IMG/VR virus record: IMGVR_UViG_3300047560_000147
Span: 1 to 24,307 of that record
Reading direction: 5' to 3' (one strand)
Origin: a virus
DNA length: 24,307 nucleotides
Shown: positions 7,882 through 16,370 of the stretch, piece after piece
Numbering within the stretch: the first letter of the stretch is position 1
How the letters are laid out: every line of letters begins with the position of its first letter
Program-made: the position numbers and the translations under genes
The notes under the pieces: model-generated
Told to the model about the DNA's origin: nothing
Databases searched by the model: none
What the model saw: only the letters and a program-made list of their open reading frames with translations

Positions 7882-9351
7882 CTATTGCCAGCCTTGAGCT
7901 GAAACTCTTGTTCTTGTTGCAGGTGCTGCTGATTGCCCTCTATTTGCTTCAAAATACTCATTACCTTCAATATAATCAGAAGATGCGGCTAATGGATCTT
8001 GCTTAGTACTAATATAAGTGTATACATCTTCAGGACTCTTCAAGTCTCTAACAACCAATGCACCTTTCTTTTTTCTACCTCCTTCATCTACAGTCATCTC
8101 GTTACCAGTAATCCTAATAATTGGAGGAAGTAAATTGCCTGCAGAATCTCTTTCTCTAACAAAAGTAACTTTAGGAGAATCTAAACCACGGTCAGATGCA
8201 GCAGATCTAAGTAATGGCCATTGTGGGCTATTTTGTCTAGCTGCCCAAATCTTATTAGCTGTTTCTGCTTTGGTTGTAATAGTTTGAATACGTTTATCTT
8301 CTTTGATTTCAGTAGCACTTGGTTTTTTTACTTCTCTAGGTTGTTGAGGAGCGAATCCTTGAGTACGTGTTTCTTTATACCCAACACCTACTTCAATTTG
8401 GTCACGAACATATTGCTTTGCAACGTCTTCTTGTTTGTCTGTAGGAACAGGTTCGTAGACCCCATTCTTTCTCTCTACCTTGATTAACTTTTCCTCCTTA
8501 ACACCTTTTGCTATTAACTCTTTTTTCTGTGCGTCAGATTCAAAGAATTGGTAGTCTCCAATATAATCAGTAAGCACACTTGTAGTTGAGCGAGGTGTTA
8601 CAGTTAATGCATTGACTTGTGCATCTAATGCTTTATTGAATGAAGGGTTTTTACGTGCATCTTCAATATTTAAAATCTTGCCACTTCCTTTATCAACAGA
8701 TACACCATAATCAGCAACACGCTTCAAAAACGTGGTAACTCCGTCGTTAATATCAACCTTCAAGTCAACCAAGTTTCCTGGGTTAAGCATTGCTGATGGA
8801 CTGTAAACTTGTGAGTCAGATGCAATTGTACCTGTTTTAGGATCAATGTTTGCTCGATATAATCTGCCTGTCTCAGGGTTAACCATAATCTTAGCATCTT
8901 TTAAGTTGCTAAGTTTAGCGTAAGTCAATGCATTATATTGACCAAGTCCAGACATTTTACCTTCTGTAATAATCTTTTGAATACCAGCAATAGTATTTCC
9001 ATAACCCTTAACTGCTTTATTCAATGTAGACCAATCGGTCATTGCAGTGTTCTTATACAACTTATAGTCTGCCATTGTAATGGCTCCTTTTTTTAATAAA
9101 TCGTATTGAGTTTTCATGGCATTGCGAACTTCATCAACACCTTTATAAATCATCTCGTTTAGAGATTGATCCGTGGTCTGCTCGTACTCGCCTATCTTAG
9201 AAAATGCCTCATTATAATCATCGTCGATTTTTTGCTTCTCAGCCTTTCTCTCGTCGTTGACCTTATTTATTTTATCGTATAAGTCCGTACCAATTTTACC
9301 CCAATCTATTGGAGGTACTTGATTGCCTACATATCCTGCAAATTCTGCCAT
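7882..9351 (-). CDS. Probable internal virion / ejection protein (T7 gp15-like position)
   Basis: A 489-aa protein I cannot assign by motif. Residues 15-130 are helical and charged, with coiled-coil character (DERKAEKQKIDDDYNEAF and DEVRNAMKTQYDLLKK). A mixed middle section contains NPETGRLYRANIDPKTG, and residues 335-365 are a polar linker rich in K, E and T. There is no signal peptide and no clear membrane segment. It lies between the 260-aa gp14-like gene (13-base gap) and the giant gene (16-base gap), the middle place of a three-gene ejection cassette, as T7 gp15 does, although it is shorter than T7 gp15 (747 aa). Translation starts at an ATG in an A/T-only leader. A structural role inside the capsid is inferred from position. 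Confidence 0.65.
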   Translation of the reverse strand: MAEFAGYVGNQVPPIDWGKIGTDLYDKINKVNDERKAEKQKIDDDYNEAFSKIGEYEQTTDQSLNEMIYKGVDEVRNAMKTQYDLLKKGAITMADYKLYKNTAMTDWSTLNKAVKGYGNTIAGIQKIITEGKMSGLGQYNALTYAKLSNLKDAKIMVNPETGRLYRANIDPKTGTIASDSQVYSPSAMLNPGNLVDLKVDINDGVTTFLKRVADYGVSVDKGSGKILNIEDARKNPSFNKALDAQVNALTVTPRSTTSVLTDYIGDYQFFESDAQKKELIAKGVKEEKLIKVERKNGVYEPVPTDKQEDVAKQYVRDQIEVGVGYKETRTQGFAPQQPREVKKPSATEIKEDKRIQTITTKAETANKIWAARQNSPQWPLLRSAASDRGLDSPKVTFVRERDSAGNLLPPIIRITGNEMTVDEGGRKKKGALVVRDLKSPEDVYTYISTKQDPLAASSDYIEGNEYFEANRGQSAAPATRTRVSAQGWQ

Positions 9352-9364
9352 TTTATTTTTTTAT

Positions 9365-10147
9365 TTAAAATCCTAAACTAGACCAAGAATATGGAGCAGG
9401 TTGTTGATTCCAATTTAATGGAGCTAATACACCCATACCTGGTGCCATAGGAGGAGTAGGAGCTAATACTCCTGTGCCAGTAGGCATCAAAGGATTATTT
9501 TTTAGATAGTTCTCATATTGACCTTGAGCAGCTTGCATTTCAGGAGTTGCCTTTTGACCCGCCCAAATAGGATTACCCTTTGTTCCTAATTCAGCATTCG
9601 TTTGGTCTCCATACAAAGGTTCATTTTTAATAGATTGAACCAATACATTTCCTGCTGTCTGAGCCAATCCTTGAATACCTGAATTGATTTGTTGTTGACC
9701 ATAAGCAGCAGCAGCTTGAGCACCCGTTAATCTTTGTTGCTCTAATGCTGCTAATCTTGCTACATTTCTTTGTTGTACTGCTTGAGCGTTTTCTGCTTGA
9801 GCTAAATCACGAGCATACTGAGCTTGTTGAGCTTGAGCCGATAAAGCTAAATCTTCTTGTTGACCTTGTTGATTTAATGCAGTAAGTCCACCTAATACTC
9901 CAGCAGCTCCAATATCTTTTAAACCTTGAAGTTGTTGTGCCTGACGTGCTTGAACATTTTGTTGAGCCATCTCTAATCCAAGAGTGGGTACTTGTAAGTT
10001 TGCAAACTTATCAGCCTCTTGCATTTGAGCTAAAGATTGAGCAGCCTTGCCAGCTGCTTGTTCTGCCTCTGCCTTAGCGTTTGCTCCTTGAATAATACTA
10101 TATGCAGCACCACCTGCTGCGATTACTGCTGCTGTTATTGCTGCCAT
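9365..10147 (-). CDS. Probable internal virion protein (T7 gp14-like), Ala/Gln-rich
   Basis: A 260-aa protein that begins with a hydrophobic Ala/Gly-rich helix (residues 2-22, AAITAAVIAAGGAAYSIIQG). A long Ala/Gln-rich helical region follows to about residue 165 (for example QEDLALSAQAQQAQYARDLA), then a Pro/Gly-rich tail with PLMPTGTGVLAPTPP and a near-repeat PGMGVLAPLN. The N-terminal layout closely resembles T7 gp14 (MAAIPIAISGAQAISGQNA, then helical), the ejected protein that lines the outer-membrane channel. The gene starts one base after the stop of the GNAT-like gene, so the two are probably co-translated. Identity with gp14 in function is inferred from layout and gene order, not from significant alignment. 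Confidence 0.7.
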   Translation of the reverse strand: MAAITAAVIAAGGAAYSIIQGANAKAEAEQAAGKAAQSLAQMQEADKFANLQVPTLGLEMAQQNVQARQAQQLQGLKDIGAAGVLGGLTALNQQGQQEDLALSAQAQQAQYARDLAQAENAQAVQQRNVARLAALEQQRLTGAQAAAAYGQQQINSGIQGLAQTAGNVLVQSIKNEPLYGDQTNAELGTKGNPIWAGQKATPEMQAAQGQYENYLKNNPLMPTGTGVLAPTPPMAPGMGVLAPLNWNQQPAPYSWSSLGF

Positions 10148-10148
10148 A

Positions 10149-10556
10149 TTATAATAATTTAATCATTTCTGTACAATTGGTGTTTGACTTTGTAAATCCA
10201 CAGTTCTCGTATTTACTAATCAAACTATTATTAATAAGACAAGTCCAAACAGCTTTATGCCCTGCATCTTTACAAGCCTGAGATATTGTTTCAATTAATA
10301 ACTCAATGGCTTCGTGCCTATCCTCGTCTTTGTATTCAAAATTAGATACTATAAACTCACAAAATGCGATTCCTGAATTAGTGAAATATGCAAAACCTGC
10401 ACAAATATTCACATCTTCTTTTGAAATCATAAAACCACCTAATCCATTGTTGGGTAACATTTCTTTTGGAGGGGCTTGCCATCTCCAATCTTTCCACCAT
10501 TTTACCAATGTATTATCGTAGTCACTTTCGTTTAGTAACCTAATATTAAATTTCAT
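10149..10556 (-). CDS. GNAT-fold protein in the virion block (T7 gp13-like position)
   Basis: A 135-aa protein resembling GNAT acetyltransferase-fold proteins common in tail modules of podovirus-like phages. Recognisable pieces are the N-terminal RLLNESDYDNTLVKWWKDW, the central AGFAYFTNSGIAFCEFIVSN strands, the helix EAIELLIETISQACKDAGHK, and C-terminal NNSLISKYENCGF, the usual strand-helix end of GNAT proteins. The acetyl-CoA loop pattern (Q/R-x-x-G-x-G/A) is missing: KDEDRHEAI stands in its place, so catalytic activity is doubtful. T7 gp13 has almost the same length (138 aa) and genome place, and I recall it being grouped with the acetyltransferase fold. A structural or assembly role is therefore as likely as an enzymatic one. 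A TATATTTG box lies 4 bases before the ATG. Confidence 0.78.
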   Translation of the reverse strand: MKFNIRLLNESDYDNTLVKWWKDWRWQAPPKEMLPNNGLGGFMISKEDVNICAGFAYFTNSGIAFCEFIVSNFEYKDEDRHEAIELLIETISQACKDAGHKAVWTCLINNSLISKYENCGFTKSNTNCTEMIKLL

Positions 10557-10560
10557 TCTA

Positions 10561-10568
10561 CAAATATA
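10561..10568 (-). promoter_or_regulatory. Putative -7 box TATATTTG before the GNAT-like gene
   Basis: On the minus strand TATATTTGTAGA directly precedes the ATG at 10556. The box fits the Bacteroidota -7 element TAnnTTTG, with only 4 bases to the start codon, so a transcript from it would have essentially no leader. No TTG lies at the usual distance upstream; the nearest is only 10 bases away. Weak on its own. Confidence 0.3.
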
Positions 10569-10577
10569 ATTAAATTA

Positions 10578-11306
10578 TCAAGGATAACTCTTGAATACGT
10601 CAGAAGTTACCATATACATTTCTGTGTAATCTGTATCGTTATTTGTAAACTCTACGCTCAAGTAAGTTCCTCTTGTTGGACTAGACTCTGCTACCGGGCT
10701 CTTCTCATAAAGAATAAAGCTCCCATTTGTTGGTGCGGTGCCAGTCACACTCACGGTTACTGTAGTCGCAGTGTGTGCAGTAATTGTCCCAATTAGCGTA
10801 AGTACGCCTGAGTTAACCCAATAAAGTGCATCTCCTGTGCTAATAATATCGCCAATATTAAACGCAAACGTAAGTACACCTGCCGCATACGTAGTCACAT
10901 TACCTATACCCTGCACAGATGTCATAGACACATCGCTATGTGTAGCTTCGTTACGTCTGATATAAGCGTACCAAGTACCTTCTTTTAATGCATACCAATC
11001 TGCATCGATATACCCTTCTCCTTGGTCAGCTAAGATAGCTGTATCCCAAGCAGTCGTTGAGTTGGTAGATATGGTTTTAAATGATTTAGTCTGAGACGGA
11101 TCATTATTGAATATGGTTGTTATTTTAGATGGGTACAATACACCATAGTAACTATTTCTAGTTGTGTTGGAGTTATGTTTGTATAAATTACCGTTCTTAA
11201 ATGTGTACAAATAATTATTCATAGACACCATCCACTCAGGTAAATATGAGTGGTATGATGTCCATCCTGATAATCTTGGAGAATATGTTATTGTATAGTT
11301 AGCCAT
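10578..11306 (-). CDS. Tail protein matching the C-terminal part of the phage 'stabilization' hub family
   Basis: A 242-aa, beta-rich structural protein. Residues 5-56 (YSPRLSGWTSYHSYLPEW, then MNNYLYTFKNGNLYKHN and TTRNSYYG) and residues 212-242 (RGTYLSVEFTNNDTDYTEMY, ending DVFKSYP) are patterns I know from the C-terminal part of large tail hub or 'stabilization' proteins of environmental and Bacteroidota phages, where they are contiguous with the part encoded upstream. Residues about 130-200 look like a small beta-barrel (GDALYWVNSGVLTLIGTITA). Here it is a separate gene, 27 bases after the 1379-aa gene, with its own promoter-like element. It probably assembles with the upstream protein in the tail. 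The family pattern is recalled; the split is inference. Confidence 0.7.
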   Translation of the reverse strand: MANYTITYSPRLSGWTSYHSYLPEWMVSMNNYLYTFKNGNLYKHNSNTTRNSYYGVLYPSKITTIFNNDPSQTKSFKTISTNSTTAWDTAILADQGEGYIDADWYALKEGTWYAYIRRNEATHSDVSMTSVQGIGNVTTYAAGVLTFAFNIGDIISTGDALYWVNSGVLTLIGTITAHTATTVTVSVTGTAPTNGSFILYEKSPVAESSPTRGTYLSVEFTNNDTDYTEMYMVTSDVFKSYP

Positions 11307-11313
11307 ATGCTTA

Positions 11314-11343
11314 CAAATTTACTTATTTTAATATTACGGACAA
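11314..11343 (-). promoter_or_regulatory. Putative Bacteroidota-type promoter (TTG-N19-TAAATTTG)
   Basis: On the minus strand TTG (11343-11341) and TAAATTTG (11321-11314) are separated by exactly 19 bases, the best match in the window to the Bacteroidota -33/-7 arrangement. The TTG lies inside the 3' end of the 1379-aa gene, and the -7 box ends 7 bases before the ATG of the 242-aa gene. It could allow separate transcription of that gene and of the ejection cassette downstream. Confidence 0.5.
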
Positions 11344-14300
11344 CTATAGAACGATGTTATTTGAATTGAACCATTATATCCAGGAGGAACAGTGCTTTGT
11401 GTTAATGTTGATCCTGTATAAGTATAGAATGTTTCAGTTGGATATGGTAATACATATCTCCTTCCAACAGATCCAGGTACAATTGTAGTGAAAGCATATC
11501 CTGTTCCAGGAGAACATTCTGATAACTCATAATAAGTAGTCAATGTCTCACACCCTGTTTCTCCTGTAGGCGTAATTGCTAATAATGTTCCACCAGGGTT
11601 ATATTCTATCTCCCCTGTAATAACATATGTTGATCCTCCTGATGTAACCCTATCATCTATATTAAATACACCTGGTGCATAACTTTGTGAATTAGCAGTA
11701 GAGCTGTCAAAACAATTAAATAACTGATACCAAAAAGCAGCTGGAGTAGGACATCCCTGAAGCCCTGTAGATTCAACATCTATTAATACCCCAACAGGTT
11801 CTTCGTGTAATACATCTACAATATTAAATGTTGCATCACCAAAAGTAACACGATCATTAAGTTCATAGGTTCCTGCTGCATATTGAATACTATAAGATGT
11901 TTCAGATGTGTCGCAATCTAACAACTCATACCAATCGTATAAAACAGTTTGGCTAATATTTAATACAACATCGTCAGCACAACTACTTATTGTTATATCT
12001 AAGTCTCTAGCAGTTGTTGTGTTTTCTGTAACTGTAACTGTAATCAATTGATTATTAGAGCCAAATCTGTCACTTAATGTAATCCAAGTATTAGTCGGAA
12101 CAGTTATCTCCCAATCAGAATTAGATTCTATGTAGAATGTTTTGCTCTGAGCTAAACCATCAAATGATAAAGATGTAGGTGTTACAGATAATGAGCAAGT
12201 TTTAATTTGTCTATCATTATCTAACGCCAAAACATAATGCTCAAAGTATGGATCAAACATACCTAGTTTTACCGTATTAGTATCTAGGTTTGCTTTGAAC
12301 CAGTTCTTCATTCCTTGAGAAGATATCTCAAATAATCCATTAGGTTGTAATGCCATAACAGCACCACGTCTAGCATCGGTAAAGAATAAATCGTTACCCC
12401 ATTTAGTAAAACTTTCAGGGTTTAAACTAATACCATATTCACCTTCGTAAGAAATCTGAGTACCCAATACCTCAGGAATAGATGCTACTACACCACCACC
12501 AACTGAATCACTCAATAGGTTTTTACCATAAAGCACTTTAGATATCTTATTCTCTTGAAGAACAATTAAATCTGTATCACGAGAGAATAATTTTTGAATA
12601 GACCCAAAGAATCTATCTAAATACTTAAAGTTACCAAGTGATAGGTTGAACTCATTCAATCTATTAATTGCAGATGTTTGAGTATATATACCACTATAAG
12701 TTAGTGCCTGAACAAGTGTTTGTTGTTCATATCCTTCGATAGTTGAATTAGCACGTGGACTATATTGCATTGTTGCTGAGTTCCAGTCATCTCTAATTCT
12801 AAAACTTTCTACTCCATTACCAAATGTAAACGCATTAAAGTCAGAGTTGAAATCAAGCGTATTTAAGTCTATTATCGCCGGAGCACCCAATGCAATGTCC
12901 TGATTGTCAACATTTCCATAGTGATTGCCATCGATAATAGGATACGTTTGTGAAAGCTCATAGTATATATCTTGGTTGGTGTCAGTTGGAACTGTTTCAA
13001 ATAAAGATGGCTTTTCAGATTGCTGAAGAGTCAATACAGTATCTGTTGCAGGATTAGTACCCCCTTGTGCTGTAAACATATACATATACACAGGGTAAGC
13101 TAATGTAGTCGAACTTATAACACTTCCTTGGTCAATTGTACCAGGTCTTGCGGTAGATATAATATAACCTCTTCTGAAGGTAATAAGTTTAGGTCCAATA
13201 CTTTGGTTTGCATCATCTAGTTGAGACCATTTTTGATATGCAGAATCCTCAATAAACCATTCTTCTATATTAACATAGTCTTTCGTAGAAATAAATGTTT
13301 GACTTATCCATTGGTCAGTTCCATTTGTTTCCTTGTACTTAAATGTCAATACAGCACCAGCTTTAATTGGTCTATCTTCATCATTGCTTGGACTAACACT
13401 CCAATTGTCAAATGTAAAGAAAGTTGGAGTTGTAAGTGCATAATATGTTGGGTCGGGACCATAAGTATCTCCACCAAAAATATTCTTACCTAAATCACTT
13501 CTACAGTTAACAACCCAATAGTCGTCTAATCTATGCCCTGTGTTTGCAGCAAAATTAATATCACAACTTTGTCCAGAATATGTTAGTGTTTGGTCTACAC
13601 CAGCTGTTATAGCTTGGTTACTAGCAACAAGAACTTTATATGTACCATCATAAGTAGCATAATATTTAAAGGTATCTGTTACGCCTACACTATCTATTTG
13701 TACATAGAATCTAATATCATTAGTACCTGTAAATATATTAGAATTGCCAGTGGTCATATCATTTAATCCACGACCATAGAATATAGCATTCTCAGCAACA
13801 TCAAATCTAAAATCAACAGGAGCTAATGTACTTAATCCACCTGCATTAGAATCTGTATAATACGTAACAGGAGGCAGAACAGTGTCCTCTATTTTTATTT
13901 TAAAATATATACCAGCTGGCTGATCAACATTTGACGTGTTTAAGAAGTTAGCTGACTTCGATTGAATGTCTAATATCTTATATTGAATATTAGTGTTAGA
14001 TGACTCTCCCTTTAAATAAACATAAGACCCAACGGATATTTTATCTTGGTCTGCTTGATTAATCAAAAACCACTTAAACTGACCGTCCTTGAAATAAGTT
14101 AATGGGAATACATTGTAATAATCCTGCTTATCTTGCTTAATCATAAAACGATAATGTGTAGCAAAAGATGGTGGCTGATAAGTACCATCAATTGTGATAC
14201 GAATATTATTCGCATCAACAGCATTAGCAGGAGGTATGTAAATTGTATTGGTATTATCTGTTGGAGTAATTACAGTAGTTGTTCTGCCGTAGTCATCTAA

Positions 14301-15473
14301 GTAAACAATACCAATTTCATAATCTCTATTACTCTTAAATGTAGGAGTAGGCGTTCCACTTACTACAGAGTTAGATAATAGAGATACCGAGAAATCAGGA
14401 TTAATAGGCTCGTAGTTATCCTTCAGTAAATCAAAAAACTGAGTATAATTGCCATATACTAATCTACTTCCAATTAATTCTTGTGATTTAGCCTTAATAG
14501 GCACATTATCAAACAATCTATTTACTTGCTCAATTGGCAATAATGTAAATACTTTATTGTTTTTAAATTGAAAAGAATATTCCGTATTATCAGCATATCC
14601 ATTTGCCTCTTTAATCAAATTATCAATTACATAAGTATTAGTACTTAATGTGTCTCTAAAAACCAACTGAATCTCTTTTACAGTTTTAGGGCCAGAGTTG
14701 AAAGTTATATCTGCTGTGTTAAAGTTGTTAACCATAGATACGTTCTCTGATACACCATAATCGTATGCATATTCTTTTGGAAAGAATGCTACAGGTGAGA
14801 ATGGAGATAGAGCACTATACTCGTTGTCTAAATATTTATATCTGTAAGAAAAGTATAAAAATTTATTCTCTAAGTTGTTAGCTTCACCCTGTGAATATAA
14901 ATTAATTGTTGGAGCAGACAATGGAGGAGCTAAGATAACATTGATGTCAGCTTCCGTAAAAATACTACTTCCTGTTAATGGGTCAATTGGATAGTTCTTT
15001 GCACGATCAATATTGATTCTACGTGGAGGGTTTAAATTATCAGTCCAAAAAAGTAACCCATTAATATAGTTTATGCCTGTAACAAAAAACTCTTTATTGA
15101 AATTCAATTGAGTTTTACCATCTAACCCTCGAACAGATATTAATACAGTAGTTTTTAAATCTAATGTCTCATTATACTCATATATTGCATCTTGTTCATC
15201 AGAAGTTACTAGCCAATAAATACAATTGTTAGTCTCGTAAGCCAAAGAACCAATACACATTGCATTGGTTAACTCGTAGTCCGTTCCCTTTAATACGTTA
15301 CCTAAATAATTTTGTGCTACCCCATTATGTGAGCCTTCTTCAGAAACAAATGTTCCATCAGAATCGCCCACAATAATATTGAGTGCATCTCTATACGCAC
15401 CATCAGGTAAAAAGTGAGGGTCAAGATCTTTATTCATGACCCCCGAAAGGAAATTTCTTTGAAGTTCTATCAT
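11334..15473 (-). CDS. Large tail hub / stabilization protein with C-terminal BACON domain and repeats
   Basis: A 1379-aa tail protein. The N-terminus (residues 9-34) carries the pattern GVMNKDLDPHFLPDGAYRD, typical of large phage tail hub proteins compared with P22 gp10 or T7 gp12. Residues up to about 1090 are beta-rich, propeller-like segments, ending with GLFEISSQGMKNWFKANL and FDPYFEHYVLALDND (1073-1087). Then come a BACON-like domain (1092-1178) and three cysteine-bounded repeats of about 66 aa (1181-1379). In relatives as I recall them, FDPYFEHYVLALDND is followed directly by the GWTSYHSYLPEW segment that here begins the next gene. The start abuts the upstream connector gene's stop with no gap. 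The likely role is the tail tube or hub beneath the connector, with the C-terminus exposed for binding host surface glycans. The hub role is family knowledge; glycan binding is inference. Confidence 0.82.
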   Translation of the reverse strand: MIELQRNFLSGVMNKDLDPHFLPDGAYRDALNIIVGDSDGTFVSEEGSHNGVAQNYLGNVLKGTDYELTNAMCIGSLAYETNNCIYWLVTSDEQDAIYEYNETLDLKTTVLISVRGLDGKTQLNFNKEFFVTGINYINGLLFWTDNLNPPRRINIDRAKNYPIDPLTGSSIFTEADINVILAPPLSAPTINLYSQGEANNLENKFLYFSYRYKYLDNEYSALSPFSPVAFFPKEYAYDYGVSENVSMVNNFNTADITFNSGPKTVKEIQLVFRDTLSTNTYVIDNLIKEANGYADNTEYSFQFKNNKVFTLLPIEQVNRLFDNVPIKAKSQELIGSRLVYGNYTQFFDLLKDNYEPINPDFSVSLLSNSVVSGTPTPTFKSNRDYEIGIVYLDDYGRTTTVITPTDNTNTIYIPPANAVDANNIRITIDGTYQPPSFATHYRFMIKQDKQDYYNVFPLTYFKDGQFKWFLINQADQDKISVGSYVYLKGESSNTNIQYKILDIQSKSANFLNTSNVDQPAGIYFKIKIEDTVLPPVTYYTDSNAGGLSTLAPVDFRFDVAENAIFYGRGLNDMTTGNSNIFTGTNDIRFYVQIDSVGVTDTFKYYATYDGTYKVLVASNQAITAGVDQTLTYSGQSCDINFAANTGHRLDDYWVVNCRSDLGKNIFGGDTYGPDPTYYALTTPTFFTFDNWSVSPSNDEDRPIKAGAVLTFKYKETNGTDQWISQTFISTKDYVNIEEWFIEDSAYQKWSQLDDANQSIGPKLITFRRGYIISTARPGTIDQGSVISSTTLAYPVYMYMFTAQGGTNPATDTVLTLQQSEKPSLFETVPTDTNQDIYYELSQTYPIIDGNHYGNVDNQDIALGAPAIIDLNTLDFNSDFNAFTFGNGVESFRIRDDWNSATMQYSPRANSTIEGYEQQTLVQALTYSGIYTQTSAINRLNEFNLSLGNFKYLDRFFGSIQKLFSRDTDLIVLQENKISKVLYGKNLLSDSVGGGVVASIPEVLGTQISYEGEYGISLNPESFTKWGNDLFFTDARRGAVMALQPNGLFEISSQGMKNWFKANLDTNTVKLGMFDPYFEHYVLALDNDRQIKTCSLSVTPTSLSFDGLAQSKTFYIESNSDWEITVPTNTWITLSDRFGSNNQLITVTVTENTTTARDLDITISSCADDVVLNISQTVLYDWYELLDCDTSETSYSIQYAAGTYELNDRVTFGDATFNIVDVLHEEPVGVLIDVESTGLQGCPTPAAFWYQLFNCFDSSTANSQSYAPGVFNIDDRVTSGGSTYVITGEIEYNPGGTLLAITPTGETGCETLTTYYELSECSPGTGYAFTTIVPGSVGRRYVLPYPTETFYTYTGSTLTQSTVPPGYNGSIQITSFYSCP
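11337..11939 (-). repeat. Three tandem ~66-aa cysteine-bounded protein repeats at the tail protein C-terminus
   Basis: Repeat 1 begins WYELLDC and ends GLQGCP; repeat 2 begins WYQLFNC and ends GETGC; repeat 3 begins YYELSEC and ends FYSCP. Between the cysteines, repeats 1 and 2 share ELNDRVTFGDATFNI / NIDDRVTSGGSTYVI; repeat 3 is more diverged. The repetition is clear in protein but not obvious in DNA, so the copies are old. Similar 'YY.L..C' modules occur in phage receptor-binding tails. Confidence 0.75.
11940..12200 (-). other. BACON-like domain in the tail protein
   Basis: Residues 1092-1178 show the BACON pattern: LSVTPTSLSFDGLAQSKTF, then IESNSDWEITVPTNTWITLS, then ITVTVTENTTTARDLDITIS and VVLNISQ. 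The S-L-S-F start, the N-S-D-W-x-I/V core and W-I-T-L-S are characteristic of this Bacteroidota-associated immunoglobulin-like domain, often linked to carbohydrate or mucin binding and known in crAss-like phages. Confidence 0.85.
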
Positions 15474-16370
15474 TTACTTAATCCACTTAGATTGGCCTCT
15501 CATGTTCATCAACAAGCGACCTGGGTGTAAATTACTTAATCTAATCTTTGCGTTTCTCCAGTTAGAAACTTTTTCTTTTCGAGCTCTATTAATAACATAC
15601 TCAGGCTGATTTGCTTTAGTATTTAAGATAGCCCACTTAATATATGAGTAGATATACTCTTCTGCTAATTTATTGATAACAATCTGATTGTCATCACCTG
15701 GATACAAACCATCGGAAATATACTCCAATACTACTGATTGGTTAAATACACCTGAACTAAAGTTAATAACACCAGCTGCTTTGTCTACTCTAAATGTAGG
15801 GTTAACATTTGCTACCTCAGTGTTCATACCATAGTATGCACCAAATCCCCAAGTGAAGTACCAAAGACCATCTACGTACCAGCCCCACTGATTATTGAAT
15901 GGGCACAACATATAGTTCTCTCCATCAATGCGAGATAGGTCTAGTTTAGATGTTCCTTGCAAAGCATTGCCTTGGTCATCAAATAAGATTTGATATTGGT
16001 CGTCTTGCAAGAATTCTGTAGATGAGTTAGCTTGAGTATTCTCAAACATAGGGTACAAATTGCCACCCCAAAATAAAGATACACGAACATAATTCACGTA
16101 ATCAGGAGGCAACACAAATTTAAGGTCGTGTCCAACTTCTAACTGCAAAGCATTAATCTGACGATTACCATCGTAGTTTAATTCTTGTACAGCTCTTTTA
16201 GCGTGGAATAATACCTTGTATCTGTTGATGTTATTCAACAAATCGCCATCATCTGTATACATTAAGATGAAGTTATTCACAACATCTCCTAATGTTACAT
16301 TCTGATAAGAGCCCCAATTGGCATCAGTGGGTGTTACCCCATCATTGGTGTAATATTTTTCCTGATTCAT
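15474..16370 (-). CDS. Head-tail connector / neck protein (second)
   Basis: A 298-aa structural protein of a family common in podovirus-like phages of Bacteroidota and marine bacteria. Hallmarks are GDVVNNFILMYTDDGDLL, NRYKVLFHAKRAVQELNYDG, and LEVGHDLKFVLPPDYVNYVR in residues 27-110, with a C-terminal helical and basic part (EEYIYSYIKWAILNTKA, ending RGQSKWIK). The helical N-terminus followed by a beta sandwich and a helical end fits ring-forming connector proteins. Its ATG overlaps the previous stop by one base (TAATG) and its own stop abuts the ATG of the tail hub gene, so the three are translated as a unit. The exact ring it forms cannot be told from sequence alone. Confidence 0.72.
   Translation of the reverse strand: MNQEKYYTNDGVTPTDANWGSYQNVTLGDVVNNFILMYTDDGDLLNNINRYKVLFHAKRAVQELNYDGNRQINALQLEVGHDLKFVLPPDYVNYVRVSLFWGGNLYPMFENTQANSSTEFLQDDQYQILFDDQGNALQGTSKLDLSRIDGENYMLCPFNNQWGWYVDGLWYFTWGFGAYYGMNTEVANVNPTFRVDKAAGVINFSSGVFNQSVVLEYISDGLYPGDDNQIVINKLAEEYIYSYIKWAILNTKANQPEYVINRARKEKVSNWRNAKIRLSNLHPGRLLMNMRGQSKWIK

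Noticed and set aside
10149-10556. Functional acetyltransferase acting on antibiotics or host proteins
   Set aside because: The acetyl-CoA-binding loop motif is absent and the gene sits in the virion block like T7 gene 13, so a structural role is at least as likely.
13221-13493. 90-aa plus-strand frame opposite the tail hub gene
   Set aside because: Antisense to a continuous, recognisable tail protein; no promoter-like or family signal.
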